NCBI GenBank assembly: GCA_900767385.1
Contig: CAAFYY010000060.1
Location: forward strand, 1-22,361
Direction: 5' to 3'
Length of the DNA: 22,361 nucleotides
DNA from: Bacteroidales bacterium
GTDB taxonomy: Bacteria > Bacteroidota > Bacteroidia > Bacteroidales > Paludibacteraceae
Shown: in pieces, positions 8,421 to 16,333 of the stretch
Numbering within the stretch: position 1 is the first letter of the stretch
Layout: the number at the start of each line of letters is the position of its first letter
Notes under the pieces: generated by a model
What the model was told of the DNA's origin: nothing
Database searches by the model: none
The model's input: the letters and a program-made list of their open reading frames with translations, nothing else
Position numbers and translations under genes: made by a program

Positions 8421-10319
8421 TCAGTCAAGAAATCTCGTGATTTCTGCATCTGTTATTGTTGTGATGATACAACGCCCTTTGGGAGAGATGTTGGGCATCG
8501 TTGAGGCAAACAGTTTGTTCAACATTTGTCTCAGCTCTTCTTGTGATTCACTGATATGTGTCTGCTGAGCTTGTGTGGCTGCCAATTCTGCAACAATGGG
8601 TTCATACAGTTCTTGCTTCAGGTTTCTTTGCTCCTCTCTTGCTATCGACAAGAGTGTGTTCAAAATTCTAGGAACACTCGGCGCAGAACTGAGGATGGCT
8701 GGAATACCGGTAACACTGAATGCACAAGGGGCTATCGGCGAGAGTTGAAAGCCCAAGGCCTTGAGGTCGTCTTTGATGCTTTCGTAGATAGGCATTGCCT
8801 CTGGCGTCAGTTCCCAAACCTCAGGGAAAAGGATTTGCTGGGATACGCATTGCTGTTGTTGCAACTGAATGAGCAATTCATCATATAGAATTCTCTCAAG
8901 CGCTCTTCTGCAATCTATCATCATCAGTCCGGAAGCAACAGCGGTCATGAGGTATCTGTTTTTGTATAAGAAAATGTTGCCGTTGGTCTCTTGCTGTCTC
9001 TCTTCAGAGGAGGAAAACAAAGAGGTTTCTTTAACGTCTTGTTCCTGAAAGTCAATGTGAGCCGGAACAAGGGTCTCTTTTCTATTTATTTGTTTTTGCT
9101 CATAGAGCTGTTGCCACTGTTTGGGCAGAGAAGGACGTTGAGAACTGTATGATGAACTGGTGTGTGATGAGCTATGCGTCGTTGAAGTCTGGAACGGATT
9201 ATAGCTGGCATCAAACTGTGGTGTAGGCATGGTTGGCATCTTGGTAGTGTCTGCTACCGGGATGTCAATCTCTTGAGTGTTTTCAAAGATAAGAGAAGGA
9301 CCGATGTTGAATTTGCCCAGAGCCTCTTTCACGCAAGCCATCAGAATCTGCCAGATATCGCGTTCGTTTTCAAACTTAATCTCAGTCTTTGTCGGATGGA
9401 CATTGATGTCGATGTCTTGAGGGTTGACATCAAAATATATAAAGTAGTGTGGTGTTGAGTCGGGAGGAAGCATCTTGTCGTAGGCCTGCATCACGGCTTT
9501 ATGGAAATAAGGGTGACGCATGAAACGGCCGTTGACGAAGAACATCTGATTGGCATTTTTTACGCTGGACTCTGGTGTGCCGACAAAACCGGTGATGTTG
9601 GCGATCCCGTTTTTAATGCCAAAAGGTACCAAGGCCTCATCGTAATGTTTGATTTTTTTTCCAAAGATGCCGACGATGCGTTGCTTTAGATTTGCACTAG
9701 GCAAATCGTAGACCAAGGTGCTGCCGTTGTAGAGGGTGAATGCTACTTCAGGTGTCGCAAGGGCAACACGTTGAAATTCTGAAATGATACGGCGTGTCTC
9801 AGTCTCATCAGATTTGAGGAATTTTCTGCGAGCCGGAACATTGTAAAATAGGTTCTTGACTGTGATGCTCGTTCCTACTGGAGCCGACACTTCTTCGTTG
9901 TTCACCACCTTTGAACCATCCACTTCCAAAAGGGTACCCATCTCGCTGTCTGCTGTCCTGGTCTTGATTTCAACACAGGAAACAGAAACTATGGAAGGGA
10001 GCGCTTCCCCACGGAATCCCATGGTCTGCAGAGAAAAGAGGTCTTCTGCTTTGTTGATTTTTGAGGTGGCATGACGCTGAAGCGACATCAGAGCATCGCT
10101 GGGACTCATACCACATCCGTCATCTATGACCTGAATGGAGGTCCGTCCCGCACCTTTGATGACGATGGTCACATGGGCTGCCTTGGCATCGACGGCGTTT
10201 TCCATCAACTCCTTGACAACGGAGTATGGACCAACAACGACCTCGCCCGCAGCAATCTGGTTGGCAACGGCATCGGGGAGCAGATGAATCTTATCGTTTG
10301 TTATGAAAGGAGTGTTCAC
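8421..10319 (-). CDS. mutL: DNA mismatch repair protein MutL, nuclease motifs degraded
   Basis: MutL couples mismatch recognition by MutS to strand removal. The N-terminal GHKL ATPase is intact: LPDAVANQIAAGEV (14-27), KELMENAVDA with the general base Glu40 and Asn41, DDGCGM (66-71), ATSKI (84-88), GFRGEAL (101-107) and VHPTKTEIKF (308-317). A Ser/Thr-rich linker spans about 370-450 and a C-terminal dimerisation domain runs to 632. Two oddities are seen. The almost universal Arg-Pro after the first motif is Gly30-Pro. The C-terminal nuclease motifs are not intact: the DQHA-x2-E-x4-E site reads DCRRALERILYDE (469-481), and the CPHGRP-like site reads SPKGR (612-616). It lies 17 bases downstream of the PafA-like gene, in the same operon. 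Confidence 0.95.
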   Translation of the reverse strand: MNTPFITNDKIHLLPDAVANQIAAGEVVVGPYSVVKELMENAVDAKAAHVTIVIKGAGRTSIQVIDDGCGMSPSDALMSLQRHATSKINKAEDLFSLQTMGFRGEALPSIVSVSCVEIKTRTADSEMGTLLEVDGSKVVNNEEVSAPVGTSITVKNLFYNVPARRKFLKSDETETRRIISEFQRVALATPEVAFTLYNGSTLVYDLPSANLKQRIVGIFGKKIKHYDEALVPFGIKNGIANITGFVGTPESSVKNANQMFFVNGRFMRHPYFHKAVMQAYDKMLPPDSTPHYFIYFDVNPQDIDINVHPTKTEIKFENERDIWQILMACVKEALGKFNIGPSLIFENTQEIDIPVADTTKMPTMPTPQFDASYNPFQTSTTHSSSHTSSSYSSQRPSLPKQWQQLYEQKQINRKETLVPAHIDFQEQDVKETSLFSSSEERQQETNGNIFLYKNRYLMTAVASGLMMIDCRRALERILYDELLIQLQQQQCVSQQILFPEVWELTPEAMPIYESIKDDLKALGFQLSPIAPCAFSVTGIPAILSSAPSVPRILNTLLSIAREEQRNLKQELYEPIVAELAATQAQQTHISESQEELRQMLNKLFASTMPNISPKGRCIITTITDAEITRFLD

Positions 10320-10336
10320 GTTTTTTTTGTTGACTA

Positions 10337-11929
10337 TCAGGTGAGACCTTGTGATAGTGATGCGTTAGGCATCGGAATCTGCAGCAATCTGCATAGGGTT
10401 GGAATGAAATCTGTCAGCAGTACCTTGTCGTTGATGGATTGCTGTGGGGTGTTCATGCCTCCAAGGTATACGGCCACTCGGCGGGGTGATGAGCCTTGGA
10501 ATCCGACCTGTTCCCCTTCCTTGTCTTTTACGCACCATCCAGGCAGGAGGGTAAATACGACGTCGCCGCTGCGGCGTTTGTAAAAACTGTTACGAAGAAG
10601 CACGAGCATATCGTCGTCCTTGCCCGTTGCACGTAATATTTGGTCGGCTGTGTAGGCTGAGGCTACACCATCAAATTCTGTCATGAATTCGGCAGTCTCT
10701 TCGCGGAACTTAGCCATACTATAGCCTTTGCCTTCAATGAGCGTCTTGTTGAGTGTGATGTGTTGGGCGTGGCATCCCTCGACCCATCTGCCGTCACCGT
10801 GCAGCGACATCAGGTAGCCGTTAAGCAATACCATCGCTTTTTCTCCTTGGAATGTGCCTGCTGAAATACGTAATTGCTGCAGCGTCTCGGATGAATAGGT
10901 GTCGGCTTGGGTTCCGGCCAGAAGGACGACAGTCTTGTCGAGTCCGACTTGTTGGTCGATGGCGTTGAGCAGAAGTTCCAGGTCTTTGTCCAATTTGAGA
11001 TAAAGATCTTCACGTTCGGCAGAGTTGAATTCTCCGATGCTGTGGCCGACGACGGTTGCAGTAAACTGAACACAAAGGAGGTCGGTTTGTAGACCTTGGC
11101 CCATCTTTTCGTCTTTCAAAGCTGCGATGGCAAGATCTTTTACCATCGTGTTGCAGTAAGGGGTCTGACGGAAAGCCTTGATACGAGTCTCCATGGAGCC
11201 TTTTTGCAGTGGACGATAGAAGATGCCATCGTAAGCTTTGCCATTTTTCGGGGAAAATCGGTAGGTGTTGATGGCGTACATAGGGCGCCATTCACTTTGT
11301 GTGTAGCTGGTCACCAAGCCGTTGTTGTTCATCTTGGCTGCCCAGTTGGGGAGGTGATTGCTGTAGTAGTTTGAGGTGCCAAGTTTGCCGTTGTTGTCAA
11401 TCCATACGGCACTGTTGGCTGTGTGTCCGCCTAACATCACGGCGCACTCTGGATTCAGGGCAATGGCGCAGACTTTCGATTGTGGAGAGGCGGCTTTCAG
11501 TGCATCAGCGATTGTCATTGCTTGGAGACGATCCGCAGATGCTATGGAAGAACCTGTGACATTCTCATAATCATTGTCGTAAACAATGGATACAACACGG
11601 TCTTCGTTGTCATCATATACTTTGTCGCCTGTAATGCCATGGAAGAATGGCACTGTTCCTGTCATCAATGAGGCATAATCGCTGGTCGTGCCAGAGGCAA
11701 TATAGTTACAAGTGACATTAGGGTAGTACTTACTTTGAGAGGCAAGTCGTTTGAAACCTTGGTTGGAGAAAGAGTTCCACATTAAAGATAGATGCTCGCC
11801 TTGTAGACCATCCACGCAGATGACCACAGCCAATCTCGGCTTGTCTGTTTGAACCGATTCTTGGGCAAACGTCCAGTGGGTGTGTAGGAGGAGAATGATA
11901 AATAATATGGAAAGCAGTTTATTTCTCAT
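10337..11929 (-). CDS. PafA-like alkaline phosphatase superfamily protein, probable pseudoenzyme
   Basis: This 530-residue periplasmic protein has a signal peptide (1-22, ending TFAQ). Its order of motifs matches the PafA/type I phosphodiesterase branch of the alkaline phosphatase superfamily: VVICVDGLQGEHL (35-47), TTSDYASLMTGTVPFFHGITGD (81-102), the GH step (295-296), then YLKLDKDLELLLNAID, RISAGTF, GDVVFTLLPGW and a C-terminal TDFIPTLCRLLQIPMPN. By eye, Asp40, the Thr nucleophile (81 or 82) and His296 are kept. The Asp of the usual PDYxGH is missing (TATVVGH), the ADHG motif is AGTQ (338-341), the late HGS is QGS (478-480), and the Lys/Arg phosphate contacts are NPE (159-161). The frame is unbroken, so it looks maintained but non-catalytic. 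Its start overlaps the lnb stop by 11 bases. Confidence 0.85.
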   Translation of the reverse strand: MRNKLLSILFIILLLHTHWTFAQESVQTDKPRLAVVICVDGLQGEHLSLMWNSFSNQGFKRLASQSKYYPNVTCNYIASGTTSDYASLMTGTVPFFHGITGDKVYDDNEDRVVSIVYDNDYENVTGSSIASADRLQAMTIADALKAASPQSKVCAIALNPECAVMLGGHTANSAVWIDNNGKLGTSNYYSNHLPNWAAKMNNNGLVTSYTQSEWRPMYAINTYRFSPKNGKAYDGIFYRPLQKGSMETRIKAFRQTPYCNTMVKDLAIAALKDEKMGQGLQTDLLCVQFTATVVGHSIGEFNSAEREDLYLKLDKDLELLLNAIDQQVGLDKTVVLLAGTQADTYSSETLQQLRISAGTFQGEKAMVLLNGYLMSLHGDGRWVEGCHAQHITLNKTLIEGKGYSMAKFREETAEFMTEFDGVASAYTADQILRATGKDDDMLVLLRNSFYKRRSGDVVFTLLPGWCVKDKEGEQVGFQGSSPRRVAVYLGGMNTPQQSINDKVLLTDFIPTLCRLLQIPMPNASLSQGLT

Positions 11930-13250
11930 CTTGAAGTTTTGTCTGATACATTATATAATATAGTGAGCGGATGAGCATCGCCACCATCAAAGGCAAGAAG
12001 GCCGGATGCATGACCTGTGGACCAAATCCCCAAAGCACTATGGCAACGACAAGAAGCATTGTGTTGAATAGGAGGTAATAGTTCAGCGACTTTCTCCATT
12101 TCTTGAACAGCAGCATGATGGCAAAAACCAGTTGGAGCGGATTCAGCCACAGCAGATTGAGGTTGCTGTCCACCAAAGGGTGCTGCGAGAAAAACATCAG
12201 GAAGAACACAAGGCAACCGCTCAGACCATACATCAAGAACAGTAGGCTGTCCACCCAAAGGCAATGTCTCTTTTTCTTCCATCCCAAAAAGGTGATGAGG
12301 AAGATGAGTACAAGGAGGGCAGAACATACAACGATAGGATTCATGATGCCGTCGTCGGGAAGCTGAGCCGAAGGGTAGTCAAGCAGTGCTTCGTTTTTGC
12401 TGACCAAAGGATAAGCCTCCGTCTCCTTGCCGTCTTTTCTGACAATGATGATTTGGTCTGCAATGTCTTTGAGATAGGTTGGAAAGGCTATGAGTTGTTG
12501 CCATCCTATCGGCTTATCGGCATTTTTGCCGATGACAATGTCAATAGAGAATTTCCACCATGTATTGTTTCCGAGATGTTCTTCAATCACGTTGCGGTAG
12601 GTGGCCTCCTTTCTTGTGTGTGTCTTAATCTCAGGATTCGGATTAAAGCGTCGTATCTCTGGAATCACTTTGGAGCCATCCACGATTCCCTGCTCATAAG
12701 GAATGGTGAAATCGTATTTCAAAGTTTTGATTATAATATCGAAAGGACGCGTTGCGCAGTTGTCAAAAACGAAATTATAACGGTAGATTCTATTCCGTTT
12801 CTGATTGTTTTTCTCTAAAGCTAGGAAAAGTTGATTGCGTTCTTCCCATGTGAGATTCAGTTCTTGTGAATGAACAGTAGAATGCCGCTCTTTGTAATCA
12901 AAAATGAACAAATCCCAAGGCCAGCAACCAATGCTGTAATCTGTGGCACCAGCAACGAAACGTCCGACGAAATGTGGCTGGAGGTAATCGAATACGCCGT
13001 AGTGATAAGTCACGTCAACCAAGAGGGTGGGGTCGACGATACGGATTCCCGTATGACCGAAACGCTCATAGATTATCTCACCTGGATCGCAATTGATGAG
13101 ATAGACGCGACTCTGCTCGGAGAGTATGCGTTGTGGCACTTCAGTGTCGGGAATCAGTAATTGTCCGAATGAAGGCAATGCGCCAAGCAGACACATGAGT
13201 AATGCGACTACCCGTTGGCTCCAGTTGTGTTGATGGTGACTTAGAATCAT
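11919..13250 (-). CDS. lnb: Lnb-type lipoprotein N-acyltransferase (DUF4105 family)
   Basis: The N-terminal periplasmic domain (about 30-230) belongs to the DUF4105 family, renamed after Lnb, the Bacteroides enzyme that adds the third acyl chain to lipoproteins in place of Lnt. The conserved RFGHTGIRI (63-71, His66) and NFVFDNCATRPFD (159-171, Cys165) are the likely catalytic His and Cys. The N-terminus is a signal peptide or anchor (1-29). The C-terminus has about five membrane segments (roughly 303-323, 333-354, 366-382, 389-409, 413-434), with the family stretch FSQHPLVDSNLNLLWLNPL between the second and third. It starts 7 bases after the glucosaminidase gene and overlaps the PafA-like gene by 11 bases. 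Family membership is clear; the exact activity is inferred, because Bacteroidales often carry several paralogues. Confidence 0.85.
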   Translation of the reverse strand: MILSHHQHNWSQRVVALLMCLLGALPSFGQLLIPDTEVPQRILSEQSRVYLINCDPGEIIYERFGHTGIRIVDPTLLVDVTYHYGVFDYLQPHFVGRFVAGATDYSIGCWPWDLFIFDYKERHSTVHSQELNLTWEERNQLFLALEKNNQKRNRIYRYNFVFDNCATRPFDIIIKTLKYDFTIPYEQGIVDGSKVIPEIRRFNPNPEIKTHTRKEATYRNVIEEHLGNNTWWKFSIDIVIGKNADKPIGWQQLIAFPTYLKDIADQIIIVRKDGKETEAYPLVSKNEALLDYPSAQLPDDGIMNPIVVCSALLVLIFLITFLGWKKKRHCLWVDSLLFLMYGLSGCLVFFLMFFSQHPLVDSNLNLLWLNPLQLVFAIMLLFKKWRKSLNYYLLFNTMLLVVAIVLWGFGPQVMHPAFLPLMVAMLIRSLYYIMYQTKLQDEK

Positions 13251-13257
13251 GATTCTT

Positions 13258-14214
13258 TTATCTCAAAATCAATTCCATACCAACTTGAGCTTCTGCATCT
13301 TTTGGTAGGTTGTTGAGTTTGTAAAGTGCTGAGAGTCTGATGCCATATTTTTGAGCGATAGAGTGGAGGGATTCGCCCTTTCTTACAATATGTGTGGCAT
13401 AGGCTGGAGCGGCAGCATTCTTCTTGGAACGGAGGAAAACATAATCTCCTGCGCGGATAATATAATCTTTATCAGGGTATTCGTTGCAACGAATGATTGT
13501 TGCTTGTGGCTGACCGAGTGCGTTGGCAAGGTCGTGAACCTTAACATTCTGTTGAACCAAGACAGCCTCAATGCCATTGATTTGAATAAACTGATATTTG
13601 ATTTGATCGTTGGCTGGGTTGGTGGTTACGTCTCTGTTGCTGTGACGGTTGCCGCCCCTCTGACCACCAACGGTGTACTCCTTGACATCGCTGATATAGC
13701 GCTCAGGGTCGTCAGAATATTTTGCCAAGTCGTAGGTCTCGATGATTTGTATGAGTTTTTCGGCATATGATGGGTCGGTGGCGTAGCCTGCGCGTGACAA
13801 TCCGTAAGCCCATGCTTTATACTTCGTTACGGGATAATCAAAGAGGAAGGCGTAGCGTGTGCCTTTCTTCAAAAACAAGGAGTGATCCTCGTAGCTTTGT
13901 GCAACGGTGTTGTAGCAACGGAAGCACTCGTTGGCGCGGTCGTCGTCTTTGTACATTGTCTTGCTGTCCCAGTTGCTTCCGCATTTGATGCCAAAGTGGT
14001 TGTTGCACTCCTTTGCCAAACGGCTCGCACCGGCGCCCGACTCAATGAGTCCTTGAGCAAGAGTGATGCTTGCAGGCACACCATGTTTTACTTGTTGGAT
14101 GGCAGCCAATGGTGCATATTGTCTGATATATGCTTCGTATGCTGCATTCGGAGCAGCATAGACAAAAAGGGTCAATGCTGTGAATGCAGATAAAAGAAAC
14201 GCTTTAATTTTCAT
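13258..14214 (-). CDS. Secreted glucosaminidase with two LysM domains
   Basis: This 318-residue protein has a signal peptide (1-20), a glucosaminidase/flagellar FlgJ-type GH73 domain (about 25-165) and two LysM peptidoglycan-binding modules. The catalytic Glu is Glu58 in TLAQGLIESGAG, followed by NNHFGIKC (91-98) and GYATDPSYAEKLI. The first LysM (about 208-260) is divergent; the second (about 274-318) is canonical, with HIVRKGESLHSIAQKYGI and a terminal LILR. It should cut N-acetylglucosaminyl bonds in peptidoglycan in the periplasm. This domain order is standard in Bacteroidales. It is 9 bases from yggS and 7 bases from lnb, so co-transcription is likely and the neighbours point to envelope maintenance. 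Confidence 0.93.
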   Translation of the reverse strand: MKIKAFLLSAFTALTLFVYAAPNAAYEAYIRQYAPLAAIQQVKHGVPASITLAQGLIESGAGASRLAKECNNHFGIKCGSNWDSKTMYKDDDRANECFRCYNTVAQSYEDHSLFLKKGTRYAFLFDYPVTKYKAWAYGLSRAGYATDPSYAEKLIQIIETYDLAKYSDDPERYISDVKEYTVGGQRGGNRHSNRDVTTNPANDQIKYQFIQINGIEAVLVQQNVKVHDLANALGQPQATIIRCNEYPDKDYIIRAGDYVFLRSKKNAAAPAYATHIVRKGESLHSIAQKYGIRLSALYKLNNLPKDAEAQVGMELILR

Positions 14215-14223
14215 GAATTGTAT

Positions 14224-14898
14224 TTATTTTTTTGAGTAATCTCTTTCTCCAAAAATAGCACTGCCAACACGGACCATAGTGGCACCCTCGTTGATGGCAA
14301 GAGGGAAATCGTGTGACATGCCGATTGAGAGTTCGCAGAACGACTCGGAATTGTATTTCTCTTTTGTGGTGTTGAAGAGATTGTGGATTGTGCGGAATTC
14401 CTCTTTGGTCTCTTCGTCGTTATTTGTCAATGTGGCGATTCCCATCAAACCGCATATTTCTACGTGAGGATATTGCTTCCAGCGCTCTTCGCTGAAAAAG
14501 CAGTTCAGCTCTTCTTCTGAAAATCCGTGTTTTGATTCTTCTTGTGCGATGTGGACTTCCAAAAGCACTCTTTGGGTCACGTTGTGTTTTGATGCCTGCT
14601 TTTCTATCTCTGCAAGCAGTTTTTCGTTCTCTACTGAATGAATCAGATAGGTCGTAGGCACAAGATACTTCACCTTGTTGCTCTGCAACGGACCTATGAA
14701 ATGCCAGCGTATGTCTTTTGGCAGAACCTCAATCTTTTGCATGAGTTCCTGCGCGCGGCTCTCGCCAAAATCCCTTTCCCCATTGGCGTAGGCTTCGGAG
14801 ATGTATTCGGCAGGATGGAACTTGGAGACGCAGACCAATCGCACGTTTGTGGGTATTTGAGCTCTAATCTCCTGAAGTCTCGTCTTGATGTCTGTCAT
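14224..14898 (-). CDS. YggS-family PLP homeostasis protein
   Basis: This 224-residue cytosolic protein belongs to the YggS/PROSC family (bacterial PipY), which binds pyridoxal 5'-phosphate without known catalysis and buffers vitamin B6 and amino-acid pools. The PLP lysine is Lys26 in LVCVSKFHP. Other family motifs are DFGESRAQEL, WHFIGPLQSNKVKYL (usual form WHFIGxLQxNK), HSVENEKLL, GLMGIATL and the C-terminal LSIGMSHDFPLAINEGATMVRVGSAIFG. The length is normal for the family. It follows the DUF4494 gene by 8 bases. I believe the DUF4494-yggS pairing recurs in Bacteroidales, but this is recollection and not checked here. Confidence 0.95.
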   Translation of the reverse strand: MTDIKTRLQEIRAQIPTNVRLVCVSKFHPAEYISEAYANGERDFGESRAQELMQKIEVLPKDIRWHFIGPLQSNKVKYLVPTTYLIHSVENEKLLAEIEKQASKHNVTQRVLLEVHIAQEESKHGFSEEELNCFFSEERWKQYPHVEICGLMGIATLTNNDEETKEEFRTIHNLFNTTKEKYNSESFCELSIGMSHDFPLAINEGATMVRVGSAIFGERDYSKK

Positions 14899-14906
14899 AA
14901 CCTAAA

Positions 14907-15362
14907 TTACTTGTTTTCTACGTTCTCCTTTGGTGTGTATGGGAGTACGTCGAGGATGTTTGTTTGGTTGACTTGAACCACTTCAATGTCTGCGTTTGAT
15001 TTTCCAATCTCTGCATAGAGCAAGTCAACGGCCTGACGGAAATTGTCGGCCTGTACCAACCAAGCTTGAGATGTGCGTTTCTCTTCGCCTTTCTCTTCGT
15101 CGATGATGATATAGTTGACCTTACATTTGAACCAGTAGTTCTCTTCGCCCTCGTGAGGAATGATTTCAACGATTTTTACGTGCTTGATGCTGTCGACGTT
15201 GACCTCGCCTTGTGCCATAGGAAGTGCTTCGGAAATCACACGCTCTTCGGCATTTGTGAAATTGATAGCGTCAACGAGGTAAATTTCAGATGCTATAGCT
15301 CTTGAACCGTCCTGTTCTGACAGTTTTTCAAATTTTACTTTACATTCAAACCAGTTTGCCAT
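14907..15362 (-). CDS. DUF4494 family protein
   Basis: This 151-residue protein matches the Bacteroidota-restricted DUF4494 family: it begins MANWFECKVKFEK, then has EIYLVDAINFTNAEERV, a central YWFKCKVNYIIIDEEKGEEK and ends VNQTNILDVLPYTP. The repeated 'WF.CKV' at residues 4-9 and about 77-82 suggests two related halves. There is no signal peptide or membrane segment, so it is probably cytosolic. The family has no established function that I know of. It sits 15 bases after the lipoprotein gene and 8 bases before yggS, so it is inside the operon. Confidence 0.9.
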   Translation of the reverse strand: MANWFECKVKFEKLSEQDGSRAIASEIYLVDAINFTNAEERVISEALPMAQGEVNVDSIKHVKIVEIIPHEGEENYWFKCKVNYIIIDEEKGEEKRTSQAWLVQADNFRQAVDLLYAEIGKSNADIEVVQVNQTNILDVLPYTPKENVENK

Positions 15363-15377
15363 AATGATGTCTTTTTT

Positions 15378-16226
15378 TTACTCCAAGGAGAAGGTTCTGC
15401 TGATAAGAAAGTCAATCTCGATGGAACGTTTGTATTTATTGCTTTTTGCTAATTGTAAAAATTCTTTCAGTAGTTCCGTGCTGACGGCATGCGGGTGCTT
15501 GGTCACATATTTTTCAAGGGTAGACACAATTTCTGGCCTCAATTTTCCTGTCTCCCAGGAAAATGCCGGCGTGTTGTCGGTGCCATACATAAAAAGCGAC
15601 AGGTAGTATTTCCTTTGGGCGTCAATAGTCGGATACAGGCTGTCTTCTCCAAACTTTTCGCTAAGAATATCGCAGTTGAGTAATCTTCTTGCAATGATAT
15701 TGTAATTTACTACGATTTCCTCGTCAATGACGGTTGGGTGCTCCGCTTCGGTTTGAAGAATCTTTTGCAACTCGCGTTCGCATTTTGAGAGGTAGCGTTT
15801 GAAAACCTGTGTCTCGTAGTTAGGCATAATCTCTGCCATCACCTCGCCCTCGTAGATGTTGAGCGCAATGCCATAGCTTTGCAGGTTGCTGTAGGAATCA
15901 ATCAGCGAGTCAATCTTGGTGTGGTAGATTTCGTCATGATCTATCGTGATGAAAGCCACACTATCAATTTTCCTTTCCAATTCCCAAGCTGCCACGTCGG
16001 CGCAGACCATTTGATAGTGATTGAATAAAATCCTCAATTCTTCTGTCTGCTTATGAGAAAATTTTGGCCAAGAATCTATTACTTTTTCGGCGGAATCAAG
16101 GTTTGCAATAGATACGATTCGAGTAGCGTCAAGCCAATATTTTGCCTTGTCGTATCTGCCTTGCCTTCCGCATCCCCAAAGTAATAGGATGGATAAAAAG
16201 AATATGTAAAGGATAAATCTTTTCAT
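15378..16226 (-). CDS. Unrecognised lipoprotein, first gene of the long operon
   Basis: I do not recognise a family. The 282-residue product starts with a lipoprotein signal (basic MKRF, hydrophobic core, LLLWGC with the modified Cys at 19). The mature part is mainly charged and helical in character, with the repeated sense of 'ATR', 'DSAEKVID', 'LERKIDSVAF' and 'SLIDSYSNL', and no metal-binding or catalytic motif stands out. It resembles other helical Bacteroidales lipoproteins of unknown role. It is the promoter-proximal gene of an operon that includes lnb, whose substrates are lipoproteins, but no specific link can be shown. A -7 box lies about 46 bases upstream of the ATG. Confidence 0.8.
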   Translation of the reverse strand: MKRFILYIFFLSILLLWGCGRQGRYDKAKYWLDATRIVSIANLDSAEKVIDSWPKFSHKQTEELRILFNHYQMVCADVAAWELERKIDSVAFITIDHDEIYHTKIDSLIDSYSNLQSYGIALNIYEGEVMAEIMPNYETQVFKRYLSKCERELQKILQTEAEHPTVIDEEIVVNYNIIARRLLNCDILSEKFGEDSLYPTIDAQRKYYLSLFMYGTDNTPAFSWETGKLRPEIVSTLEKYVTKHPHAVSTELLKEFLQLAKSNKYKRSIEIDFLISRTFSLE

Positions 16227-16271
16227 ATCAAAGAATTAGCAGTGGCGCGTAGTGGTGCTAATTTATCACTA

Positions 16272-16279
16272 CAAAGGTA
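16272..16279 (-). promoter_or_regulatory. Candidate -7 box for the long minus-strand operon
   Basis: The minus strand reads TACCTTTG, matching TAnnTTTG. It lies 45 bases from the ATG at 16226 and 46 bases from a divergent plus-strand box, so two units share this regulatory region. No TTG is present at the usual -33 spacing. Confidence 0.5.
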
Positions 16280-16325
16280 GTGAATTTTTAGTTGAAAATA
16301 CTATTTATTTCAATGAAAAATAATG

Positions 16326-16333
16326 TATCTTTG
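16326..16333 (+). promoter_or_regulatory. Candidate -7 box for the small lipoprotein and rsmE
   Basis: The sequence is TATCTTTG, an exact TAnnTTTG match, with transcription expected to start near 16340. This gives a leader of about 95 bases before the ATG at 16434. A perfect 10-base palindrome, TCAAATTTGA (16339-16348), covers the predicted start site and could be an operator, but it is short and AT-rich. Confidence 0.5.

Noticed and set aside
10071..10583. 170-codon plus-strand frame across the mutL start and the PafA-like gene end
   Set aside because: It is the complement of two well-supported genes and shows no domain or codon bias of its own.
12264..12818. 184-codon plus-strand frame opposite lnb
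   Set aside because: It is a shadow of the lnb membrane-domain coding sequence.
16292..16313. TTG motifs 31-32 bases upstream of three candidate -7 boxes (also at 4468-4471)
   Set aside because: The normal -33 spacing is about 20 bases; in AT-rich gaps such TTG trinucleotides are expected by chance, and the fourth promoter lacks one.
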